DNA of 23,265 bases from Alphaproteobacteria bacterium (GCA_021297975.1 JAJTHO010000047.1:1-23265); one strand, 5' to 3'. Numbered from the stretch's first letter, positions 7,264 through 16,666 are shown. Numbers and translations are program-made. Notes: generated from the letters alone by a model not told the origin.

Positions 7264-8508
7264 TCATGCTTGTGATGCCTCTTGTACCCGAGAAGCCGCC
7301 ACCGGCGCAATGGGCAAATAGACAGTGAATTGGGTAACACCGCCCATGGCGCTGGAAATCTCAAGTTTTCCCTGATGCCGATTGACGGCATTTTTCACAA
7401 TCGCAAGGCCTAAGCCCGTGCCGGAATCACTTTTTTCCCGCGCCGCTTTGGTGCGGTAAAACCGTTCGGTCAGGCGGGGAACATCCTCCGGGTCAATCCC
7501 CTCGCCCTCATTGCGTACGCGCACCGCGGCGGCAGGCAGATTTTTCGGCGGCAGGGAGGCGCTGTCGAGTTCAAGCTCAATCGTGCTGCCTGCCGCGCCG
7601 TATTTTATGGCGTTGTCCAGAAGATTCTGGAAAATCTGCGTCAGTTCCTCTGTATCACCCAAAACGTCCGGGGTCTTCAAGCGGTCACGAAAGCTAATCC
7701 GCATCTGCCGCTGGTCTGCCTTTATCGCCAGCGATTCGATAATTTTATCGAGCAGCGCCGAAAGATTCACCCGCTCGCTGGGGGCTGCATGCAGATTCCG
7801 CTCAATTTTTTGCAGTTGCAGCATGTCCTGGACTAGGCGCGTCATCCTTAAAGCCTGCTCGTGCATGATACCAAGGAAATGCTCGCGCGCCCCAGCATCG
7901 TTTTTCGCCGCCCCCTGCAGCGTTTCAATAAAACCGAGCAGCCCCGTCAGCGGCGTACGCAGCTCATGGCTGGCATTCGCCACAAAATCGGCGTTGGTGC
8001 GTGCGGCCTGTTTCAGGGCTGTTGTCTCGCTGAAAGCAACCAGCAGCCGCGTGCGGCTATAGGTTTGCGGCGGTATAACCTCAAACAGCACACGAAAAAA
8101 TCGCTCATTGCCGTCTCTGTTAACATACTCCGTTTCCATCCGCCGGTTGCGGCTGAGCGCTTGCTGCACCCCGTCTAAAATCTCCGGCGCCCGAATAAAA
8201 CGGGATAACGGCTTTTCCACCTGGTCAATATCGAAAAGCTCCCGCGCTGCCCGGTTGGCGCGAATGATGGTAAAACGCTCATCGAGGGTTAACAGCGGGT
8301 CAGGCAAAAGCTCTAAAATCGCGGTGCGCGCCTCTAAACGTTGCTCTAAGGTTTCAAGCTCTGCTTTTAAGCGGTCTTTTTCCCGCGTGTGATTGCTTTC
8401 CGCCGCTTTCATGCGGCGACGAAACACCAGCGCCGTTGTCAGCGCTGCACTGGTAAAAAACGCAAGGATCAGATCAAGCACTCCCTGTTCTTGAATGATT
8501 TTTACCAT
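7264..8508 (-). CDS. phoR: Phosphate-regulon sensor histidine kinase PhoR
   Basis: The 414-residue kinase has one membrane helix (about 11-29), a coiled basic linker (30-62), a PAS domain (about 63-165, LLPDPLLTLDERFTIIRANR), the dimerisation/phosphoacceptor domain with H181 in ASHELRTPLTGLLGF, and the ATPase domain: N box QNLLDNAIKYG, G1 VRNEGEGIDPED, F box ERFYR, G2 GTGLGLAIVKNAV. The short membrane anchor without a periplasmic sensor domain, the PAS domain and pstS starting 7 bp downstream all support PhoR, which would sense transporter state through PstSCAB/PhoU and phosphorylate PhoB. Neither phoB nor phoU is in this window. Start ATG 8506-8508 lies 61 bp from the divergent mutS. Confidence 0.92.
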   Translation of the reverse strand: MVKIIQEQGVLDLILAFFTSAALTTALVFRRRMKAAESNHTREKDRLKAELETLEQRLEARTAILELLPDPLLTLDERFTIIRANRAARELFDIDQVEKPLSRFIRAPEILDGVQQALSRNRRMETEYVNRDGNERFFRVLFEVIPPQTYSRTRLLVAFSETTALKQAARTNADFVANASHELRTPLTGLLGFIETLQGAAKNDAGAREHFLGIMHEQALRMTRLVQDMLQLQKIERNLHAAPSERVNLSALLDKIIESLAIKADQRQMRISFRDRLKTPDVLGDTEELTQIFQNLLDNAIKYGAAGSTIELELDSASLPPKNLPAAAVRVRNEGEGIDPEDVPRLTERFYRTKAAREKSDSGTGLGLAIVKNAVNRHQGKLEISSAMGGVTQFTVYLPIAPVAASRVQEASQA

Positions 8509-8569
8509 CCTGTCACCGGTCTTAATGAGAGCCCTTTGATTTTTCCGCCAAAGCCGCTACACAAAACGC
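8509..8569. promoter_or_regulatory. Divergent intergenic region, phoR-pst / mutS
   Basis: This 61-bp gap must hold the starts of both the phosphate block and mutS-glnD. For mutS the best pair is TTGATT (8536-8541) and TACACA (8558-8563), 16 bp apart. If real, transcription would begin at or next to the mutS ATG, giving a nearly leaderless message, which fits the lack of a ribosome site before mutS. For phoR I see no clear sigma70 pair. One Pho-box-like half site CTGTCAC (8510-8516) has no good second repeat. Confidence 0.35.
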
Positions 8570-11203
8570 ATGAGCGCCGCCGCACAAAAGGAAAAAGCCG
8601 CCCCGAATGGGCTAACCCCCGTCATGGCGCAATACGTTAGTTTGAAAGAGCAACACCCCGATTGCGTGCTGCTGTTCCGTCTCGGTGATTTTTACGAGAT
8701 TTTTTTCGATGATGCCCCCATCGTTGCGAAAGCGCTGGGTATTCAGCTCACAAGGCGCAGCAAGCAAGGCGGCGAGGATATCCCCATGTGCGGCATTCCC
8801 TGGCATCAGCTTGATGCGTATATGCCGGATTTGCTGAAAGCGGGTTTAAACGTGGCGCTGTGCGAACAGCTGGAATCGCCCGCTGAGGCCAAACAACGCG
8901 GCAGCAAAGCGCCGCTGCGCCGGGGCATCACCCGGCTGATAACCCCCGGCACCGCCGTGGAAGACACCTTGCTCAGCAGCAACGAGCAGCGGCTCCTTGT
9001 TGCGATAGCGCCAGAAAAAAATCATCTCGGCCTTGCCTGGTGCGATGTGGCGGGGGGCAGTGTGACGCTGGCGGATATGCCGCTTACTGCGGCGCTCGAC
9101 TGGCTGCACACCCTAAATCCGGCGGAAATCATCGCCCCCGCATCGTGGACGGAGGCAAGCAGCCTTTTGGATGCCCTCGCGCCCCGCCTCCATCCCCAAG
9201 CTCAAGGGCTGTTTAAAGTCTCTGATGCCGAAAGCAGGCTGGCGCAGCACTATGGCCTGTTCAGCATGGCCGCCTACGGCGTCTTCCCGGCGCGGGCACT
9301 GGCGGCGGGGGCAGCCGCCGTCAGCTACATCAAACACACCCAGCAAGCCTCGCCCGTTGCCCTCCGTCCGCCGGTGCTCTGGCGCGAACAGGAACGGCTG
9401 CATATTGACGCCGCAACGGTGCGCAATTTAGAACTCCTCCAAAGCAGCAGCGGTAATGCTCGCCACAGCCTGCTCAGCGCCATTGATGAAACGGTCAGCA
9501 GCGCTGGAACGCGGCTTTTAAAAGACTGGCTGCTGAATCCGCTGCAAGACATTCAAGCCATCGGCAATCGCCAAGACGCAGTGGCCTATCTGCTGAGCAA
9601 CCCTGCGCTCAACACCAAACTGCGCGACACCCTTAAACGCTGCGGCGATGTGGAGCGCGCCGTCACCCGCCTGCGGATGCGCCGGGGCGCACCCCGAGAT
9701 CTTGTCGCAATTAGTGAAACGCTTGCGCATATCGAAATACTCGCCGGCCAGCTTGCCAGCGCAGCCGAACGCCCTGCCCTGCTGGATAGTATCCTTGCCG
9801 CACTGCCCATCGGTCTGCCGCTGACAGAACGCTTAGAGAACGCTTTAGAGACCCCGCCCCCGCCCACCAGCCGCGACGGCGGCCTGATTCGCACCCATTA
9901 TCATCCCCGCGTGGATGAGCTGCGCCTTGCCAAAAACGACAGCGCCCGCCTGATTGCTCAGCTCGAGGGGCGATATAAAACCGAACACAGCGTTCAAACC
10001 CTGAAAATCCGTCATAATAATCTCATCGGCTATCACATTGAAGTGCCGCTAAAACACGCTGATGCCCTGTTTTCCGTGTTTCAACATCGCGCCACTATGG
10101 CCAATGCCGCCCGCTTCACCAGCCCGGAATTGCAAGAGCTGGAGCGCCTGATTTTATCGGGCAGCGGTGAGCTGATAGACTTAGAGCACACCCTGTTTGA
10201 AGAGTTGATAGAGGCCGCCCTCAAACATCAAGACCAGCTGTGGGCAGCCGCTCAGGCTCTCGCCGCACTCGATGTGCTGTGCGGCTTTGCCGTCTTGGCC
10301 GAGCAGCGCAGCTATTGCCGCCCGGTGGTGGATGAGAGCACTTGTTTTGATATCATTGGCGGACGGCATCCCGTGGTGGAAACTCTCCTCCCCAGCACCG
10401 CGCCGTTTATCAGCAACGATTGCTCGCTGTCTCTACCGCAACGCCTCTGGCTGCTCACCGGGCCCAACATGGCCGGGAAATCAACCTTTCTGCGGCAAAA
10501 CGCGCTGATAGCCTTGCTGGCGCATATGGGCTGTTTTGTCCCCGCCGCCTCCGCCCGCATCGGCCTTATTGACCGGATTTTCAGCCGCGTCGGCGCAGGT
10601 GATGATCTCGCCCGCGGGCAATCGACGTTTATGGTGGAAATGCTGGAAACCGCGGCGATTTTGAATCAGGCAACGGAACGGTCACTGGTTATCCTCGATG
10701 AAGTCGGGCGCGGCACGGCCACGCACGACGGCCTGTCGCTCGCAACCGCCGTGGTGGAATACATCCACGATGCCTGCCGCTCTAGGGCACTGTTTGCAAC
10801 GCATTACCATGAATTGGAACAGCTGGAAACGCGCCTGCCCCAGCTCGCGAACTACCACGCGGCGGTGGATTTTTATCGCGGCGATTTGGTGTTCCTCCAC
10901 ACTATCAAGCGCGGCGCGGCGCGTGCCTCATACGGCCTGCATATTGGCCGCAAAGCGGGGCTACCGAAACGGGGGTTAGAACGCGCCGAAGCGGTTCTTG
11001 CGGCATTAGAGAAAAACCAATCGGTGCTTGTTGCTGATGATGCGCCGCTGTTTAGCGCCGCGCCCACTACTGCCCCCTCTGCACCCACCGCAAGCCCTTC
11101 GGTACACCCCCTCCTCCTCGCCCTTGAAAGCCTCAACCCCGACACCCTCAGCGCCCGCGAGGCGCTGGACACCCTCTATGCCTGGAAACAAACCTATGCC
11201 TGA
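8570..11203 (+). CDS. mutS: DNA mismatch repair protein MutS
   Basis: Recognises mismatches and small loops and starts methyl-independent or MutL-dependent repair. The 877-residue protein has the mismatch-reading motif GDFYEIFFDD (F41-Y42-E43, where the Phe stacks on the mispair). The connector, lever and clamp regions fill the middle. The ATPase domain has Walker A GPNMAGKS (631-638), Walker B LVILDEVGRGTATHDG (D710, E711) and the ATHYHELEQL switch region. After about residue 818 comes an Ala/Pro/Ser/Thr-rich linker, then a short helical tail like the tetramerisation segment. TPVMAQY near residue 16 matches the usual N-terminus, supporting ATG 8570, although no Shine-Dalgarno sequence precedes it. 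The stop overlaps the glnD start by 8 bp. Confidence 0.98.
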   Translation: MSAAAQKEKAAPNGLTPVMAQYVSLKEQHPDCVLLFRLGDFYEIFFDDAPIVAKALGIQLTRRSKQGGEDIPMCGIPWHQLDAYMPDLLKAGLNVALCEQLESPAEAKQRGSKAPLRRGITRLITPGTAVEDTLLSSNEQRLLVAIAPEKNHLGLAWCDVAGGSVTLADMPLTAALDWLHTLNPAEIIAPASWTEASSLLDALAPRLHPQAQGLFKVSDAESRLAQHYGLFSMAAYGVFPARALAAGAAAVSYIKHTQQASPVALRPPVLWREQERLHIDAATVRNLELLQSSSGNARHSLLSAIDETVSSAGTRLLKDWLLNPLQDIQAIGNRQDAVAYLLSNPALNTKLRDTLKRCGDVERAVTRLRMRRGAPRDLVAISETLAHIEILAGQLASAAERPALLDSILAALPIGLPLTERLENALETPPPPTSRDGGLIRTHYHPRVDELRLAKNDSARLIAQLEGRYKTEHSVQTLKIRHNNLIGYHIEVPLKHADALFSVFQHRATMANAARFTSPELQELERLILSGSGELIDLEHTLFEELIEAALKHQDQLWAAAQALAALDVLCGFAVLAEQRSYCRPVVDESTCFDIIGGRHPVVETLLPSTAPFISNDCSLSLPQRLWLLTGPNMAGKSTFLRQNALIALLAHMGCFVPAASARIGLIDRIFSRVGAGDDLARGQSTFMVEMLETAAILNQATERSLVILDEVGRGTATHDGLSLATAVVEYIHDACRSRALFATHYHELEQLETRLPQLANYHAAVDFYRGDLVFLHTIKRGAARASYGLHIGRKAGLPKRGLERAEAVLAALEKNQSVLVADDAPLFSAAPTTAPSAPTASPSVHPLLLALESLNPDTLSAREALDTLYAWKQTYA

Positions 11204-13670
11204 CCGCCGCACCGCCGCGCGCCATGAAACCCTCAGCGGCAAAGTGCTGCGTGGCCGCTATCTGGCTGCCCGCGCCGCCTTGGTTGAAGAATTCTGGAAA
11301 CAGCGCGACGGTTTGCTGTTCAGCCGCAAACACGCTGGCCTTGTTGACAGCTTTGTACTCGAAGCCTTTCACGCCTGTAAATCCAGCGACACCCCGCCCA
11401 TCGCCCTAGTTGCCCTTGGCGGCTATGGCCGGGGAACCCTCGTGCCGTTTTCTGATTTGGATTTGGTGCTGCTGTATGAAGACACCGCGCATGTTGAGGC
11501 GTTGGAAACTTTCGCCAGCCAATTTTTTGCCATCCTCTGGGATGCGGGGTTTAAGGTTAGCCACGCTGCGCAAACACCTGCCGGACTCCTTGCGGCGGTT
11601 GCGTCCGAGCAAACCGTTGCCAGCGCTTTTGTCGATGCGCGTTTCCTTGCCGGGGATACCGGCATTGCTGAGCTGTGCATGAGTGTGTTTCGCGCTTGGC
11701 TGCACAACGCCGGCAAGGCGATGTTTATTGAGGCAAAAATGCGCGAACGCGCCACGCGGGCGCAGCGCCACGGCACGGTGCACGGCGCCTTGCAACCCAA
11801 CCTCAAGGAAGGCATCGGCGGCCTGCGGGATGTGCATTTCCTCCATTGGCTCAGCGGCACGCTTCGAAACGGCACCGGCATTGAACACTGGGGCTTAAGC
11901 CCGGCGCAGCAAACACGGGTGCAGCGCGCCTGGCGGTTTTTTGCATCCTTACGCACCGCTGTGCACATCCTAGCCGGAAAACCCGAAGAGAAAATGAGCT
12001 TTGCCTTTCATACAGAGGCCGCCCAGCGCCTTGGTTATCGCGGTGATGCGGTGAAATCCGTAACCCGGCTGCGCCGCCATCTGTATCGCCATGCGGTGTT
12101 TATCAACACGCTGGCCGAAACCCTGCCCGCCGAATGGCAGCAAGAGGACACCGCCGCACTCCTTGGCCTAGACCTCCCCGCACTCCTCGCAACCACCGTG
12201 AAAAACCCGGCAACGCATCTTATCGCGCTAAAAAAACTAGCCGCAACGGATGTCGCCAGCCCTCGCAACGGGCAAGCCTTTGTCGAGTATCTCCGTCAGG
12301 GGGATATGGCCATGCTGCCGCTGCTCGCGGAAACGGGCATTTTTTCGAAACTCTGCCCGCCGTTTCAGCACACCGAAGGGCTGATGCAGTTTGACCAGGT
12401 GCATCTGCTCACCGTCGATGCCCACACCCTCAAAGCCGTCAGCACCGCGCGGCTCTATCTCGATGGGCACAAAGCAGACCAAGACCCCTTTCCCGCACAG
12501 GTTGCCAGCAGCCTGAGCGAGCCAACCGAGCTGCTGCTTGCCGTGCTCTGCCATGATCTTGCCAAGGGCAAACCGGGTGACCACTCGCTGCTGGGCGCGG
12601 CGCAAGTGCGCCAAATAGCTGCCCTGTGGGATTTAAACCCCAATGCCAGCAGCAGCGTCGCCTGGCTCGTTGAGCATCACCTGCTGATGAGCTTTCATGC
12701 CTTCAAACGCGACATTCACGACGCGGAAAGCATCCAGCAGTTTGTTGAAACCGTCCAATCCGCCGAACGGCTGAAGCTGCTCTATCTCCTCACCGTGATA
12801 GATATGCAGGCAACCAACCCCGCGCTCTATTCCTCGTGGAAAGCGGGACTTCTTGCACAGCTGTACCAGCAAGCCCTCACCCTCCTCACCGGCGGGATGC
12901 TGGCCAGTAAAAGGCAACAGGAACTCAGCCTGATGACGCTGGTTAAAAGCTATCCCGCGGCTGAGCAAGCTGCCATCACCGATGCCGCCCGGCAATTGCC
13001 GCCGGGATACTGGACAGCCTTCACCCCTGAACAACAACGCCGCCATATGGCGCTTCTCCTGCGCTTTCACGCTGGTGAGACCATTATCGTTGATCATAAT
13101 AATTATATCGAACAAGGCTACACCGAAATCACCGTGGTGATGCGCGATGCCCTTGGTCTGTTTGCCCATCTCGCCGGGGCGTTTGCCTATGCGAAAGCCG
13201 ATATTGTTGATGCGAAGATTTTCACCCTCGGCGGCGGGATAGTCCTCGATACCTTCGCGATACAGGAAAGCGGCAGCGCCTATAAATTTACTGACCAACT
13301 CGAACGGCTGGTCAGTAAACTCATGCAAGTGCTCAGCGGCGCGGTGGATATGGAAAAAACCCTCGGCGCGTTTTTACAGCAAAACAGCCCCTACCGCCAT
13401 CTGCCCGCCCGCGTCATGATTGATAACGCCAGCAGCAGCGACGATACGATTTTAGAGATTAACTGCGGCGATAGGCCGGGACTGCTCTTTGCTCTCGCCT
13501 CGGTGCTCAAAGCCCTCAAGGTGCAAATCTGCGGCGCGAAGGTCTCAACCTTTGCCGGGCATGCGGTGGATATTTTCTATGTGCGGGATGCGGCTGGGTT
13601 TAAGATTACCCACGCGGCCAAGTTAGAGGCCATTCGCGGCGCGCTGCTAGCGGCGTGTTCACCGGGGTAA
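11196..13670 (+). CDS. glnD: Bifunctional PII uridylyltransferase / uridylyl-removing enzyme GlnD
   Basis: Senses glutamine and adds or removes UMP on PII proteins, controlling glutamine synthetase and nitrogen regulation. The nucleotidyltransferase motif is ALGGYGRGTLVPFSDLDLVL (GG at 75-76; D87 and D89 bind metal). The UR activity sits in an HD domain with H453-D454 in VLCHDLAKGKPGDHS. Two C-terminal ACT domains start near residues 642 (TEITVVMRDALGLFAHLAG) and 752 (ILEINCGDRPGLLFALASVL). At 824 residues it is shorter than E. coli GlnD (890) and most alphaproteobacterial forms, mainly at the N-terminus. ATG 11196 is preferred (GGAAA about 9 bases upstream); ATG 11178, six codons earlier, is possible. 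The mutS-glnD order is common in alphaproteobacteria and translation is likely coupled. Confidence 0.96.
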   Translation: MPDRRTAARHETLSGKVLRGRYLAARAALVEEFWKQRDGLLFSRKHAGLVDSFVLEAFHACKSSDTPPIALVALGGYGRGTLVPFSDLDLVLLYEDTAHVEALETFASQFFAILWDAGFKVSHAAQTPAGLLAAVASEQTVASAFVDARFLAGDTGIAELCMSVFRAWLHNAGKAMFIEAKMRERATRAQRHGTVHGALQPNLKEGIGGLRDVHFLHWLSGTLRNGTGIEHWGLSPAQQTRVQRAWRFFASLRTAVHILAGKPEEKMSFAFHTEAAQRLGYRGDAVKSVTRLRRHLYRHAVFINTLAETLPAEWQQEDTAALLGLDLPALLATTVKNPATHLIALKKLAATDVASPRNGQAFVEYLRQGDMAMLPLLAETGIFSKLCPPFQHTEGLMQFDQVHLLTVDAHTLKAVSTARLYLDGHKADQDPFPAQVASSLSEPTELLLAVLCHDLAKGKPGDHSLLGAAQVRQIAALWDLNPNASSSVAWLVEHHLLMSFHAFKRDIHDAESIQQFVETVQSAERLKLLYLLTVIDMQATNPALYSSWKAGLLAQLYQQALTLLTGGMLASKRQQELSLMTLVKSYPAAEQAAITDAARQLPPGYWTAFTPEQQRRHMALLLRFHAGETIIVDHNNYIEQGYTEITVVMRDALGLFAHLAGAFAYAKADIVDAKIFTLGGGIVLDTFAIQESGSAYKFTDQLERLVSKLMQVLSGAVDMEKTLGAFLQQNSPYRHLPARVMIDNASSSDDTILEINCGDRPGLLFALASVLKALKVQICGAKVSTFAGHAVDIFYVRDAAGFKITHAAKLEAIRGALLAACSPG

Positions 13671-13676
13671 TTCCAA

Positions 13677-15560
13677 TCAAGAAAATCGTATCATCTCTGC
13701 TGGAAAACGCAGCGTTATCGTTGTTCCCTTGCCGACAACAGAGACAATTTCCAGCTCACCGCCGTGCGCTTCGGTCAACGCCTTTGCCAACGGCAACCCA
13801 AGCCCCGTGCCCACTTTTCGCCCATCCCCCGAAACCTGTTCAAACGCTGTGAGCGCCTTTGGAATATCCGCAGCCGCAATTCCTTTTCCCGTATCGCGGA
13901 CAGTTATCAAAAGTCCATCATTCGGGTGGCATTGCGCAGCAAAGGTTATCGTGCCGCCTTCCGGGGTAAATTTACTGGCGTTACTGAGCAGGTTGCCGAA
14001 TATCTGGGTAATCGCGTGGGCATCAACATGCACCTCAAGAGAGGCGGTATTTCCTATCAAACACGTTAATTGCTGCTTACGCTGCGCTGTTAGCGACATC
14101 GCCATACGCTGTGTGCTTTCGAATATATCCTGAAAGACAAACCACTCTCGCGCTACATCCAATTTCCCCGCTGCTGATTTGGCCAAATCAAGAATGTTGC
14201 TGATAAGACCGAGCAGATGCTGCGCACTAGTTTTTATATCATAAAGATACTCATTCTGCTTAGCAGAGCCGGTTTCGTCCTTCGATACAATCTGAATCAG
14301 GTCAGTGAAACCGATGATAGCGTTCAGCGGCGTCCGAAACTCATGGGTGATGTTGGCAAAAAAGTTGTTTTTACTGTCCAGCGCTGCTTGTAGTTCTTCT
14401 TTTGCCGCTACCAAAACACGATGCTGCTGTTTAAGCGCGGATATATCCGTAAGGAGCCGCATCCAATCACCCGTTGGCAGCCACACATCCCGACATTGCA
14501 CCAACCTGCCGCCTGCAAGCGTTATTTCAAAAGGCTCTCCCGTTGTCTCCGGGGCATCGCGCAGCAGCTGCAACGTTTCCCCTTTTGCCTCAATATCCTG
14601 ACTGTCCAGTGCACGTTTCAGAATATCTCGGTATTGGGAAACACCCATAATGCTTTTTGATGTGCTGCGCGGCAGATATTGATGCATACAGGAATTTTGC
14701 AAAAGAAGCGTGCCGCCTTCGTTAAACAGGGCGAACGCGAGGGGCAAATGATCGACTGCCGCTTGCAAACGCATCTCTGCATGAAGACGCGCCTTCTTGG
14801 ATGCCTCTTCAGCTGTCACATCCCGCGCTGCACCGCGATAGCCTAAAAAATCCCCTGTTTCCCCAGAAAAATACGGTATGCCGCTCAGTAAAAACAGTAA
14901 ATCCTTGCCATCCGTTGCTTCTATAAGGAACGGGACATTGCTGAACGGCTCGTTCCGCTCAATATGGTTATTAATGCTGTCACCAAAATCTGCCTGGCCA
15001 GCGATAGTTCCCAGCGCGAACAACGGTACACCCATTAATTCCAATGCCGCCTTACCCACCAGTGCCGTTACTTTTGGCGATACTGCGGTAAGCTTAAGCT
15101 CTTCATCTGTTTCAAAAACCCAATCTGATACAAGACGGGTTAAATCGCGGAATCTATCCTGCCAAAGTTGTAGCTTCTGATGCTGCTGCTCTGCTGCGGT
15201 AATATCATGATATACAAGCAATAAATAGTCTTCACCTGCCGCGAGAGCCAACTTACTGCCCTGACACCGCAATGTTTGCAAACCGTCCTTACTTTGAAAA
15301 CGCACCGGCTGGGGCGGCATTTTTAACGGTGCGGATAATGCGGCACACCAGGCCTTATAGGGCGGTGGAATAAGTGTTTCCGGTGTTTTTGCCACGCTTT
15401 CATAATCAAGAAAACCATCGTTACGAAAGACGATTGTGCCGCTGTTATCCAATATCGCAAAACAACTGATGTTTGATAAAACGGGTTCTGCCTGCTTTAA
15501 CCATGCAAGCAATGCCGGTGGCGGCTGCATATCGGCCATCATGGTGCGGAGGAAATTCAT
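13677..15560 (-). CDS. Soluble multi-PAS sensor histidine kinase
   Basis: A 627-residue kinase with no membrane helix and no signal peptide, so it is probably cytosolic. Three PAS-like sensor units occupy about 25-125 (FAILDNSGTIVFRNDGF), 135-255 (SDWVFETDEELKLTAVSPKV ending YRGAARDVT) and 265-375 (LPLAFALFNEGGTLLLQN). A short coiled segment leads to the phosphoacceptor H406 in NITHEFRTPLNAIIGF. The ATPase domain has QIFGNLLSNASKFTPEGG, G1 VRDTGKGI and G2 GTGLGLPLAKALTEAHGG. It ends without a receiver domain. ATG 15558-15560 overlaps the stop of the DUF2336 gene (ATGA) and has GGAG upstream, so it is preferred over an ATG at 15587. Signal and partner are unknown. It ends 6 bp from the convergent glnD with no visible terminator. 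Confidence 0.9.
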   Translation of the reverse strand: MNFLRTMMADMQPPPALLAWLKQAEPVLSNISCFAILDNSGTIVFRNDGFLDYESVAKTPETLIPPPYKAWCAALSAPLKMPPQPVRFQSKDGLQTLRCQGSKLALAAGEDYLLLVYHDITAAEQQHQKLQLWQDRFRDLTRLVSDWVFETDEELKLTAVSPKVTALVGKAALELMGVPLFALGTIAGQADFGDSINNHIERNEPFSNVPFLIEATDGKDLLFLLSGIPYFSGETGDFLGYRGAARDVTAEEASKKARLHAEMRLQAAVDHLPLAFALFNEGGTLLLQNSCMHQYLPRSTSKSIMGVSQYRDILKRALDSQDIEAKGETLQLLRDAPETTGEPFEITLAGGRLVQCRDVWLPTGDWMRLLTDISALKQQHRVLVAAKEELQAALDSKNNFFANITHEFRTPLNAIIGFTDLIQIVSKDETGSAKQNEYLYDIKTSAQHLLGLISNILDLAKSAAGKLDVAREWFVFQDIFESTQRMAMSLTAQRKQQLTCLIGNTASLEVHVDAHAITQIFGNLLSNASKFTPEGGTITFAAQCHPNDGLLITVRDTGKGIAAADIPKALTAFEQVSGDGRKVGTGLGLPLAKALTEAHGGELEIVSVVGKGTTITLRFPAEMIRFS

Positions 15561-16666
15561 GCATCCGCTCCATCTTGATTTTTCCAATGCAATAAGGTGC
15601 TTACAGCAGAGTGATTGTTTAAACTTTCAAAATAACGCAGCATTCTATACTGCTCATCGCTGTTAAGTCGTTTTTTGGGATTTTTGCGTTGCTGTAATAG
15701 GCTGTTCATCTCGATAAACTGCACCCCGCTTAAGCGAATTGCCTTAGCTGATATAGCTAATAAATCGCTTTGATCGTTTAACAGTATCTGGCGCATTTTC
15801 TCTAGTGGTAGCTGTGCAAGCTGCGCATAAAATGCTTCGAAGAGCATATATTCACCAGATTGCAGTACTTTCAACAGTAAATCATGGGTTAGCTGGCCTT
15901 CTTTTTGTAAGGTCAGCGCAACGCGCTCTGCATTGGTCAGATTACCGGCGCTTTCACTGGTCTCCTGGGCTTTTTTTAGCGGTTTAATCGGCGCCATTTT
16001 CAATTTTTCAACGAGTTCAGGATACGTTTCGCAATAGCGGGTTATTAACTCCTGCTTCAGTGTATCGGCGATACAGCCATAGAGCGTCAGCATCTGCTTT
16101 GCTGTTAAATCATCACGGCGCACCATGGGGCGCTGATACACATCTAGACTTTTTGCCTGATCGATAAGAAAGTCCCGTGTTGCTTCGCGTATAGCGGCGG
16201 TTTTGTTGTTCAACAGTGTAGCGATAACCTCGCTGTTGCCGGTATCAACGAGCGCATCGGATACGTCCATGCTGATGTTGCGCCGTAACGCAATCGCCAA
16301 TTGATGCGCCGTGCTTTTGTGGTGAATAACCTCTATCAAATCAGCATCTGGCACGAATGTATTGCTGTTGAGTATTATTTTCGCAATATCAATTTTATCA
16401 TTTATGATAAGATGCACTAATTCTGGTGCAGCATTGGTATTGGCCGCTACACTACTAGCCAAATCCATACGCACTTCTTCGGCAATATTGCTAACCAGTT
16501 TTTGCAGGATGCTGGTCATAAGCGCTGCTTCAGCCTGAGAGAGCGCCGTACGCGTGCCCAGCATCGTACCCGAAAGATCTTTAAACAGCGCCGTGCGACT
16601 CGCTGGATTCGGATTCGCAGCCAGTACCAACAGCTCTTCAGCCCGTTTTGGCGAGAGAGTACTCAT
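15557..16666 (-). CDS. DUF2336-type alpha-helical repeat protein
   Basis: A 369-residue, almost all-helical soluble protein with HEAT-like repeats. Recurrent units read like VRMDLASSVAANTNAAPELV, DIAKIILNSNTFVPDADLIEV and QLAIALRRNISMDVSDALVD, the pattern of DUF2336 proteins, which are found largely in alphaproteobacteria and have no firm function. The middle (about 215-245) is a Lys/Glu-rich linker to a second helical half. ATG 16664-16666 lies 23 bp after the pgi stop and has no clear ribosome site. The end overlaps the following kinase gene by 4 bp, so the two products are probably made in fixed ratio and may act together, for example with this protein modulating the kinase; that is inference. 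Family call from repeat pattern only. Confidence 0.75.
   Translation of the reverse strand: MSTLSPKRAEELLVLAANPNPASRTALFKDLSGTMLGTRTALSQAEAALMTSILQKLVSNIAEEVRMDLASSVAANTNAAPELVHLIINDKIDIAKIILNSNTFVPDADLIEVIHHKSTAHQLAIALRRNISMDVSDALVDTGNSEVIATLLNNKTAAIREATRDFLIDQAKSLDVYQRPMVRRDDLTAKQMLTLYGCIADTLKQELITRYCETYPELVEKLKMAPIKPLKKAQETSESAGNLTNAERVALTLQKEGQLTHDLLLKVLQSGEYMLFEAFYAQLAQLPLEKMRQILLNDQSDLLAISAKAIRLSGVQFIEMNSLLQQRKNPKKRLNSDEQYRMLRYFESLNNHSAVSTLLHWKNQDGADA

Noticed and set aside
7257..7391. Upstream in-frame start for pstS at 7391
   Set aside because: It lies inside phoR and would place 45 non-signal residues before a clear Sec signal peptide.
8510..8530. Pho box upstream of phoR
   Set aside because: Only one CTGTCAC half site is present (8510-8516). 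The second repeat expected after four bases is CTTAATG, a poor match, and the site overlaps the phoR ribosome-binding region.
13028..13090. Possible frameshift or gene break in glnD, suggested by its reduced length
   Set aside because: The frame is continuous and both catalytic domains and both ACT domains occur in the right order; the shortness is at the N-terminus.
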